Origin: DASTCC01 sp035711465
GTDB lineage: Bacteria > Acidobacteriota > Vicinamibacteria > Vicinamibacterales > SCN-69-37
Assembly (NCBI GenBank): GCA_035711465.1
Contig: DASTCC010000328.1
Location: forward strand, 1-10,925
DNA: 10,925 nucleotides
Reading direction: 5' to 3'
Positions 5,118 to 10,654 of the stretch are shown here, piece after piece. Below the pieces are notes generated by a model. The model ran no database searches and was not told the origin of the DNA. It saw only the letters and a program-made list of their open reading frames with translations. The position numbers and the translations under genes are program-made. The first letter of the stretch is position 1. The number at the start of each line of letters is the position of its first letter.

Positions 5118-7685
5118 ATGGGCGGCCGTCTCTTCGAGGATTCGTGTAGACCGGTTCGGGCACTCTGGCGAATCCGCGGGGCCGCGTTTGGAGCGCTGGC
5201 CATCGCGCTCGTCGCCGCCGGTCCCGCCCGCGCCCAGACGACTCCGCCACCCACTCCGCCGCCGGCACAGACGCCGCCGGCCCAGGCCCAGACGCAGCCG
5301 GAGAACGGCCGCATCGTCGCGACGATCACGACGCTCGAAGGCTCGGTCCATATGCCCGGCATGCAGGTCGAGCTGCGGACGCCGGAGCAGGACCTGGTGA
5401 TCGCGCGGACGACGACCGACGGCGTCGGCCAGGTGACGTTCCCGGACGTCCCGCCGGGCCAGTACGTGATCTTCGCGTCGCGCGAAGGGTTCACCGGCCG
5501 CAACTCGCCGGTGTTCATCGTCCGCGCCGGCCAGACCACCAACGTCAACCTCGACGTCCCGCTGTCGTTCGCGCCGCCCGAGATCGAAGTCCGGCCGACG
5601 GCGCGGGTCGCCACGACGCCACGGACAGTCACCGACAGCATCCGCGCGGTGTCCACGAGCGACATGCTCTCCGGCAACCTGTTCGAGACCGCCCCGCTTC
5701 AGGGCGATGACTTCCAGAGCCTGCTGCCGCTCCTCCCCGGCGTGGTCCGCGACGGCGACGGCCGCCTGCGAATCAAAGGCGGCTTGCCGACGCAGGCGGG
5801 CCTGCAGATCAGCAGCTCGAGTCTGAACGATCCATCGACCGGCGATTTCGATCTCGACCTGCCGTCGCGCAGCGTGCAGTCGGTCGAGGTGCTGGCCAAC
5901 CCGTTCGCGGCGGAGTTCGGGCGCTTCTCGACCAGCGTCACGCAGATCCGCACGCGCCGGGGCACCAACGAGTGGGAGTTCGCGCCCGGCGGCCTGGTGC
6001 CGCGCTTCCGCAAGCTGTTTGCCGGCATCCGCGGCTTCGAGCCGCGCTTCTCCGCCCGCGGGCCGATCATCAAGGATCGCCTGTTCATGGCCGAGGACGT
6101 GCAGTATCGCTACGTCGCGACGCCGGTGAAGAGCCTGCCGGACGAGCCGGAGGTCAAGCTCAACAGCTTCGATTCGTTCACCCGCATCGACGGCGTCGTC
6201 TCGCCGCGGCACTTCCTCGGCGGCACCCTGATCACGTTCCCGCGCGAGATCGAGAACGTGACGATGAACACGTTCCGGGCCGAGCCGACGTCGCCGGAGT
6301 TCATCCAGGCCGGCTGGTCGGTGGGCGTGGTCGATCGCTTTTCGATCCGGCCGAACCTCGCGATCGAGTCGACGCTGTCGTTCCGCAAGTTCGAGATCGA
6401 GGTCGAGGCCGAGAATCCGGACGCGATGGTGTATGCGCCCGAGACGCAGAGCGGCGGCTTCTTCAACGACCAGGAACGCGACGTCACCAGTTACCAGTGG
6501 GTCGAGGCGCTCAGCCTGTCGCGGCCGCTCTGGCACGGCCAGCACGTCTTCAAGTTCGGCTTCGACCTGCAGCACTCACGCTTCCAGGGCTCGAGCTCGA
6601 GCCATCCGGTCGAAGTCCGCCGCGACGACGGCTCGCTCGCCGAGCTGACGGTCTTCAGCGGCAGCTCCTCGCAGCTCGTCACCGGCAACGAGTTCGCGGT
6701 GTTCGCGCAGGATCGCTGGCGGATCGGCGGCCGCATCACGCTTGAGCTCGGCCTCCGGCTCGACCGCGACGCCGTCGTCGAGCGAGTGAACTGGTCGCCG
6801 CGCGCCGGCATCGCCATCGGCGTGCTGCCCGAGGGCCGCGGCATCCTGCGCGGCGGCTTCGGCAAGTTCGTGCAGCGGACGCCGTTCAACGTCGGCGCCT
6901 TCGAGTCGTTCGAGCCGCGGACGGTCACCCGTTTTGCGGCGGACGGCACGCCGCTCGGGCCGTCGGTCCTGTTCACGAACGTCACCGGCGAGATTCACAC
7001 GCCGGAAGCCTACGTCGGCAACATCGAGTGGGACCAGCGCTTCTCGCGGAAGGTCCTGCTCAAGCTGAGCTATCTCGGCCGCCACGGCAATCACGAGTAC
7101 ATCGTGGTGCCAGATGCCGCCGCGCGCGAGTTGCGGCTGACGAGCGACGGCAAGTCGAACTATCGCGAGTTCGAGGCGACGGCGCGGTGGGTGGCCAACG
7201 TGCGCCGCGATCTGACGCTGTCCTACGTGTGGTCGCGCGGCGTCGGCGATCTCAACAGCTACGACCTGTTCTACGGCAACCTGCGCACCCCGCTGATCCG
7301 CGAGAACCAGTACAACCTGTCGCCGACCGACGTGCGGCATCGCATCCTGCTTCGCGGCACGATCGGCCTGCCTGGACAGTGGGACCTGGCGCCGGTGCTC
7401 GAGCTGCGATCGGGCTTCCCCTATTCGGCGGTCGACGAGTTCCAGGATTTCGTCGGCGACCGCAATCGCGCCGGCCGGCTGCCGTCCGTCGAAACGCTGG
7501 ACTTCTCGATTTCGCGTCCGTGGGAGATCAAGGGCCGCCGGTTCCGCGCCGGCCTCCGGATCTACAACGTGTTCGGATCGACGGCCTACCGCGACATCCA
7601 GAACAACATCACGTCGCCCAACTACGGCACCGCCTACAATCCGATCGAGCGATCGATCGGATTCGTCTTCGGATCGGCGAAATAG
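5118..7685 (+). CDS. Oar-like TonB-dependent outer-membrane receptor with carboxypeptidase-regulatory-like N-domain
   Basis: The 855-residue protein starts with a signal peptide: basic residues at 11-20, a hydrophobic core at about 21-34, and an ARA-Gln cleavage site after residue 39. A Pro/Gln-rich linker follows (about 40-62). A transthyretin-like carboxypeptidase-regulatory domain spans about 65-150 (TTDGVGQVTFPDVPPGQYVI, then SREGF). The plug lies at about 185-280 (LLPLLPGVV, RIKGG, VQSVEVLANPFAAEFGRFS), followed by a beta-barrel with many aromatic strands and a C-terminal YNPIERSIGFVFGSAK. The order is that of Oar-type receptors, which pass large or unknown ligands across the outer membrane using TonB energy. 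At 855 residues it is somewhat shorter than typical Oar proteins of about 1000. The substrate cannot be read from sequence, and no transporter or TonB/ExbBD gene adjoins it. The ATG at 5118 is the only start giving the full signal peptide; an ATG at 5107 is out of frame. Confidence 0.9.
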   Translation: MGGRLFEDSCRPVRALWRIRGAAFGALAIALVAAGPARAQTTPPPTPPPAQTPPAQAQTQPENGRIVATITTLEGSVHMPGMQVELRTPEQDLVIARTTTDGVGQVTFPDVPPGQYVIFASREGFTGRNSPVFIVRAGQTTNVNLDVPLSFAPPEIEVRPTARVATTPRTVTDSIRAVSTSDMLSGNLFETAPLQGDDFQSLLPLLPGVVRDGDGRLRIKGGLPTQAGLQISSSSLNDPSTGDFDLDLPSRSVQSVEVLANPFAAEFGRFSTSVTQIRTRRGTNEWEFAPGGLVPRFRKLFAGIRGFEPRFSARGPIIKDRLFMAEDVQYRYVATPVKSLPDEPEVKLNSFDSFTRIDGVVSPRHFLGGTLITFPREIENVTMNTFRAEPTSPEFIQAGWSVGVVDRFSIRPNLAIESTLSFRKFEIEVEAENPDAMVYAPETQSGGFFNDQERDVTSYQWVEALSLSRPLWHGQHVFKFGFDLQHSRFQGSSSSHPVEVRRDDGSLAELTVFSGSSSQLVTGNEFAVFAQDRWRIGGRITLELGLRLDRDAVVERVNWSPRAGIAIGVLPEGRGILRGGFGKFVQRTPFNVGAFESFEPRTVTRFAADGTPLGPSVLFTNVTGEIHTPEAYVGNIEWDQRFSRKVLLKLSYLGRHGNHEYIVVPDAAARELRLTSDGKSNYREFEATARWVANVRRDLTLSYVWSRGVGDLNSYDLFYGNLRTPLIRENQYNLSPTDVRHRILLRGTIGLPGQWDLAPVLELRSGFPYSAVDEFQDFVGDRNRAGRLPSVETLDFSISRPWEIKGRRFRAGLRIYNVFGSTAYRDIQNNITSPNYGTAYNPIERSIGFVFGSAK

Positions 7686-7696
7686 CCGGCGCGGCG

Positions 7697-7777
7697 TCAG
7701 CGCGCGTAGATCTGAATCAGGCTGCCGCAGGTGTCGGCGAAGACCGCGAGCGTGACCTCGCACGCGGGGCACGGCAT
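7697..7777 (-). pseudogene. C-terminal relic of a glyoxalase/VOC family gene
   Basis: Read on the minus strand, the stop TGA at 7699-7697 is preceded by codons for EVTLAVFADTCGSLIQIYAR. This matches the end of many glyoxalase/bleomycin-resistance (VOC) proteins, whose last strand reads like VAVFxDTCGNLIQI. Recognisable similarity covers only about the last 20-26 codons. Upstream on that strand the frame runs into heptamer array 3 and the start of the kinase gene, with no room for the remaining 100 or more residues. I read it as the surviving tail of a gene whose 5' part was replaced when the kinase region arrived or was rearranged. A short functional peptide is unlikely. Confidence 0.6.
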
Positions 7778-7787
7778 GCCGTCGGCC

Positions 7788-7808
7788 GGCTTCCGGCTTT
7801 CGCCTTTC
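7788..7808. repeat. Heptamer tandem repeat array 3 (unit ggctttc), three units
   Basis: Three consecutive 7-base units, ggcttcc, ggctttc and gcctttc, run directly into a half-matching fourth (ggcaata). On the other strand the unit reads gaaagcc. The array lies between the VOC relic and the candidate -10 element of the kinase gene, so it would occupy the -35 region. Confidence 0.6.
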
Positions 7809-7813
7809 GGCAA

Positions 7814-7819
7814 TAGGAT
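7814..7819 (+). promoter_or_regulatory. Candidate -10 element (TAGGAT) of the kinase gene
   Basis: TAGGAT lies 21 bases before the kinase ATG in a locally AT-rich spot. A start site near 7826 would leave a short leader. No Shine-Dalgarno is visible before 7841. The -35 position falls within heptamer array 3, with no good consensus. Confidence 0.3.
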
Positions 7820-7840
7820 CGCTCGACGGCATCCCGTGCG

Positions 7841-9016
7841 ATGAAGCGGCTCTCGTTACCAACCCGGCTCGCGAACGCGACGACGCGCACGGCGTGGCGG
7901 CATGTGACGCGCGCCGCGCACGAGCCGCTGCTCGCGGCCGGCGAGATCGTCACCAGCGCGAACACCGGTGCGCGCTACCGGGTGCTGCGCTTCCTCGGCG
8001 AAGGCGGATTCGGGCAGGTGTATCTCGTCACCCGGCTCGATCGCCGCGACCGGCCAGTCGAGACGCTGTGCATCAAGATCAGCCCGCACCTGGACGGCTG
8101 GATCAAGGAGGCGTACTTCGGCCAGCTGCTCGACGGCCATCCGCGGGCGATTCGGATGTTCGACGCCTTTCCCCTGGCGCGTCCGGACGGCGCCATCCTC
8201 TACTGCCTCGCGATCGAATACGCGGCGCACGGCGATCTCAGCAACTACCTGGCGCGCGCGGCGAAGCGCTGGCCCGAGCGGACGGTCCGGCGCGAGATGG
8301 CCGGCGTGCTCGAGGTGCTCGGCAAGCTCCATCGCGGCCAGCTGTTGCATCGCGATCTGACGCCGATGAACGTCTTCGTCTGCGAGGGCGGCACGCTGAA
8401 GCTCGGCGACTTCGGCATCGTCCGCCAGCAGAGCGACGGCCGCGGCATCACCGCCCGAACGATGAACGCGCTGACCGCGCCCAGCGACATCCTCGCCGGC
8501 GCGGCGCCGAAGTGGCAGGCGCGCGACGACGTCTTCCAGGTCGGACAGTTGCTGGGGATGCTGATCCGCGGCGACGCGCGATCGCGGATTCGCACCGTCG
8601 AAGTGCGGCATCTGCCGTGCAGCGATCATCTGAAGGAGATCATCTACCGCTGCGTCGGCGAGCGGCGTAAGCGCTACGACAGCGCCGACGAGCTGATCGA
8701 CGCGATTCGGAATCCGCCGGCGTCACTCAAGGCCGGCGCGCTGCGATCGCTCAAGGGCGCGCACCTCACCTTTACCGGCACCCTCAGCCAGACCCGCGCC
8801 GAGGCGATCCGCGCCGCCAAACGCGCCGGCGCCATCGTCCACTCCGGCCCCTCGGCGCACATCACCGTCATCGTCCGCGGCCGCCCGAACAAGCTGCAAG
8901 CCGCCGGCCGCGACGCCGGCCTGAAGCTGATGGAGATCAAACGCCTGCGCGCGAAGGGCCAGCGGATCACGATTCTCAATGAGGGGCAGTTTCTGCGGCT
9001 GACGCGCCGGCGCTAG
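7841..9016 (+). CDS. Hanks-type Ser/Thr protein kinase fused to a C-terminal BRCT domain
   Basis: The 391-residue protein is cytoplasmic by appearance, with no membrane segment. The kinase domain spans about 46-290: glycine loop GEGGFGQV (53-60), the likely ATP-anchoring Lys79 (CIKIS), helix C Glu90, catalytic loop HRDLTPMN (His170, Arg171, Asp172, Asn177) and DFG at 190-192. Catalytic Asp, Asn and Lys are present, so it is probably active. Two oddities are Thr174 where HRDLKPxN kinases carry Lys, and an activation segment reading GAAPKWQARDDVFQVG instead of an APE motif. Residues about 304-388 match a BRCT domain of the DNA-ligase LigA type: HLTFTGTLSQTRAEAI, AGAIVHSG, VIVRGRP, then ITILNEGQFLRL. 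BRCT domains bind phosphopeptides or DNA ends, mostly in repair proteins, so the fusion suggests a link to DNA damage or phospho-dependent docking (inference). No Shine-Dalgarno supports the ATG at 7841; a GTG at 7904 would still keep both domains. Confidence 0.9.
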   Translation: MKRLSLPTRLANATTRTAWRHVTRAAHEPLLAAGEIVTSANTGARYRVLRFLGEGGFGQVYLVTRLDRRDRPVETLCIKISPHLDGWIKEAYFGQLLDGHPRAIRMFDAFPLARPDGAILYCLAIEYAAHGDLSNYLARAAKRWPERTVRREMAGVLEVLGKLHRGQLLHRDLTPMNVFVCEGGTLKLGDFGIVRQQSDGRGITARTMNALTAPSDILAGAAPKWQARDDVFQVGQLLGMLIRGDARSRIRTVEVRHLPCSDHLKEIIYRCVGERRKRYDSADELIDAIRNPPASLKAGALRSLKGAHLTFTGTLSQTRAEAIRAAKRAGAIVHSGPSAHITVIVRGRPNKLQAAGRDAGLKLMEIKRLRAKGQRITILNEGQFLRLTRRR

Positions 9017-9069
9017 GGGGCCTGCGCCCGGTTCGTTCGGAGTCCCGCCTCGCCGGCCGCACTCCCGAG

Positions 9070-9120
9070 CCTCAAGCGCACGGCACAAGGCCAAGCGCCC
9101 AAGCCCCAAGGCCCAGGGCC
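9070..9120. repeat. Heptamer-period repeat array 4 (unit cccaagg), degenerate
   Basis: The core caag or cagg recurs at 9073, 9086, 9092, 9100, 9107 and 9114, that is at steps of 13, 6, 8, 7 and 7 bases. The last three units, around cccaagc, cccaagg and cccaggg, are cleanly 7 bases apart. The array lies between the kinase stop and the Fur-like boxes. Confidence 0.65.
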
Positions 9121-9133
9121 GACGCGGTGCTTA

Positions 9134-9149
9134 TTGAGAACTATCTCAA
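9134..9149 (+). promoter_or_regulatory. Fur-box-like inverted repeat 1, upstream of the promoter
   Basis: TTGAGAACTATCTCAA is a perfect 6-bp inverted repeat (TTGAGA and TCTCAA) around ACTA, in a distinctly AT-rich patch. It resembles TGAGAAT-type half-sites of Fur-family operators but is one base shorter than the standard 7-1-7 spacing. It ends eight bases before the -35 element. Fur binding is inference; another dimeric regulator could use it. Confidence 0.5.
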
Positions 9150-9156
9150 CAAGTGT

Positions 9157-9186
9157 TTGACCGACCATTTCAGTCGGGGTTACTGT
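9157..9186 (+). promoter_or_regulatory. Candidate sigma70-type promoter of the receptor remnant and chelatase pair
   Basis: TTGACC (9157-9162) is a five-of-six match to the -35 consensus. Eighteen bases later TACTGT (9181-9186) is a poorer -10. The spacer contains a 5-bp inverted repeat, CCGAC (9161-9165) and GTCGG (9173-9177), with a seven-base loop. Transcription would start near 9193, immediately before Fur-like box 2. Confidence 0.45.
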
Positions 9187-9197
9187 ACCTCCGGATT

Positions 9198-9212
9198 TGA
9201 GATTGAGTCTCA
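9198..9212 (+). promoter_or_regulatory. Fur-box-like inverted repeat 2, at the transcription start
   Basis: TGAGATTGAGTCTCA has the 7-1-7 layout of Fur operators, with 5-bp perfect outer arms (TGAGA and TCTCA). It matches the consensus TGATAATnATTATCA at 10 of 14 positions. Its place just after the predicted start site suits a repressor. Together with box 1 it brackets the promoter at 9157-9186. Confidence 0.5.
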
Positions 9213-9235
9213 TTAAGACCCCGGAGTGACTCGAG

Positions 9236-9703
9236 ATGTCCGTCGTCGTCAGGTTCGTTCGTGTCCTGCTTGCCGCCTTTTTCATCTTCCTTCCCGCCCA
9301 TCCCGTCGCCGCACAAACCTTCAGCTCCCGGGCGGGCCCGGTCAGGGTTCGCGGCGTCGTGCTCGACGCTCAGCGGCTGCCCGTGAAGGGCGCGGCGGTC
9401 ACAATCAAGCTCGAGTCGGGCGGCGCGGTACGCGCGCTCGAGTCGGGGGCCGATGGCGGCTTCGATTCCGGTCCGCTGCCGGCGCAGTCGTACGTCGTCG
9501 ACGTCCGGGCGCCGGGGTTCGCGGCCGCGTCGCGAGCCGTCGATGCTGCGGGCGCGATCGGATTCCTGGCCATCGACAACCTGGGCGACAGCCAGGATCC
9601 GAACACCGGCGTGGTCATGCCGGATGGCACGCCGGCGCCGATCTATCGCCCCGAGTACGGCCGCACCGTGCGCGCCGGACTGTCCTGGAGCTGGGCGCGC
9701 TGA
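9236..9703 (+). CDS. TonB-dependent receptor with plug and most of barrel deleted (in-frame remnant)
   Basis: The 155-residue protein has a clear signal peptide (basic start, core LLAAFFIFL, cleavage VAA-Gln after residue 26). A transthyretin-like carboxypeptidase-regulatory domain follows at about 35-103 (VRVRGVVLDAQRLPVKGAAV, GGFDSGPLPAQSYVVDVRAP). From about residue 107 the sequence reads like the last strands of a TonB-dependent receptor: GFLAIDNLGDSQDP, then PEYGRTVRAGLSWSW at the very end. Normal receptors carry 500-700 residues of plug and barrel between these parts. The likely history is an in-frame internal deletion around base 9550, or a misassembly. The start is supported by GGAG at 9223-9226. 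The product could persist as a small periplasmic protein, or the gene may be decaying. It lies 18 bases before the exported chelatase gene and probably shares its transcript, behind two Fur-like boxes. Confidence 0.72.
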   Translation: MSVVVRFVRVLLAAFFIFLPAHPVAAQTFSSRAGPVRVRGVVLDAQRLPVKGAAVTIKLESGGAVRALESGADGGFDSGPLPAQSYVVDVRAPGFAAASRAVDAAGAIGFLAIDNLGDSQDPNTGVVMPDGTPAPIYRPEYGRTVRAGLSWSWAR

Positions 9704-9721
9704 CGCGCCCGAGGACGGGCC

Positions 9722-10654
9722 ATGCTTCACTCCTTCGCGCTCATCAGCACCCTGCTCTTGACAGTGGCGCCGCAGGCGCCCGCAACCGCCCCGACGGAGG
9801 GCATTCTGCTCCTGGCTCACGGCGGCGGCCCGGAATGGAACGCTCGCGTGACGACGCTCGCCGCATCGCTCGGCGCATCCACACCGGTGGAAGTGGCGTT
9901 CGGCATGGCGACACGCGCGAACATCCAGGGCGCCATCGATCGCCTTCAGGCGCGCGGCGTGTCGTCCATCGTCGCCGTGCCGCTGTTCGTCTCGTCGCAC
10001 AGCTCCGTGATCACGTCGACGGAGTACCTGCTCGGCCTGCGCGCCGAGCGGCCGCGCGATCTCGAGATCTTCGCGCGGATGTCGCACGGCGCGGGCGGCG
10101 GCCACGAGGCGCACGCACCGGCCGCCGATCCGGAGGCCAACCTGCGTCCGGTGCAGACGACGCTGCCGATCGTCATGGCCCCGGCGCTCAACGACCATCC
10201 GCTGGTCGCCGACATCCTGGGCTCGCGCGCGCTCGCGCTCAGCCGGGCGCCTGCGTCCGAGGCGGTCGTGATCGTCGCGCACGGTCCGGTGCCCGACGTC
10301 GACAACGCGCGCTGGCTCGCCGACATGCGCCGGCTCGCGGACCGCATCGGCGCGTCGACGCCCTTCGCCTCGATCGACGCGCTCACGGTGCGCGACGACG
10401 CGCCGGCGCCGATTCGCGACCGCGCGACGGCCGAGCTGCGATCGCTCGTCGAACGGCGCGCCGGCGAAGGACGCCGGGTGCTGATCGTGCCGCTGCTGCT
10501 CACCTACGGCGGCATCGAGCGCGGGATCGTCAAGCGCCTCGAGGGCCTGACCTACGAGATGGCGAGCCAGGCGCTCCTGCCCGACCCGCGCATCGAGGAA
10601 TGGGTCCGGGCGTCGGTGGCCGCGGCGCGGACGCCGGCCGGCGCTCAGCGCTGA
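9722..10654 (+). CDS. Exported CbiX/SirB-type tetrapyrrole chelatase, internally duplicated
   Basis: The 310-residue protein has two CbiX-like halves. CbiX/SirB enzymes insert Co or Fe into sirohydrochlorin in the cytoplasm for cobalamin or siroheme. Half one has both expected His residues: His33 in LLLAHGGG and His93 in VPLFVSSHSSVI. Half two keeps His187 in VIVAHGPVP, but the second position reads VPLLLTYGGIERG, with no His. A loop between the halves has His122, His128 and His131 (SHGAGGGHEAHA), a possible metal site. Unusually, residues 1-24 look like a signal peptide (FALISTLLLTVAPQAPA), so the enzyme is probably periplasmic. The ATG at 9722 is supported by GAGGA at 9711-9715, six bases upstream. 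It sits 18 bases after the receptor remnant and behind Fur-like boxes, suggesting a role in uptake of a metal or metal-tetrapyrrole. Substrate and direction, insertion or removal of metal, are unknown. Confidence 0.85.
   Translation: MLHSFALISTLLLTVAPQAPATAPTEGILLLAHGGGPEWNARVTTLAASLGASTPVEVAFGMATRANIQGAIDRLQARGVSSIVAVPLFVSSHSSVITSTEYLLGLRAERPRDLEIFARMSHGAGGGHEAHAPAADPEANLRPVQTTLPIVMAPALNDHPLVADILGSRALALSRAPASEAVVIVAHGPVPDVDNARWLADMRRLADRIGASTPFASIDALTVRDDAPAPIRDRATAELRSLVERRAGEGRRVLIVPLLLTYGGIERGIVKRLEGLTYEMASQALLPDPRIEEWVRASVAAARTPAGAQR
10645..10654. other. Palindrome TCAGCGCTGA holding both convergent stop codons
   Basis: The 10-bp perfect palindrome TCAGCGCTGA encodes Gln-Arg-stop on both strands: the chelatase ends CAG CGC TGA on plus, and the unknown gene ends CAG CGC TGA on minus. 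The two genes therefore overlap by 10 bases. No T-run follows on either side. Confidence 0.85.

Noticed and set aside
4970..5677. N-terminal extension of the DUF2585 frame to 429 residues
   Set aside because: The extra 236 residues lie mostly antisense to the receptor gene and match nothing; the family is about 190-200 residues.
5028..7862. Two long minus-strand open frames abutting at 6575/6576, antisense to the receptor
   Set aside because: Both are low-complexity Arg/Ala/Asp-rich translations mirroring the receptor codons; the plus strand gives a full TonB receptor. The abutting ends share one phase and are a shadow effect.
9009..9028. GGCGC and GCGCC inverted repeat at the kinase stop as a terminator
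   Set aside because: Only five base pairs with a ten-base loop and no U-run; common by chance in this composition.
9170..10282. A 370-codon minus-strand frame over the chelatase and receptor remnant
   Set aside because: The translation has no recognisable domain and is Arg/His-rich, while the plus strand has two genes with signal peptides and ribosome binding sites.
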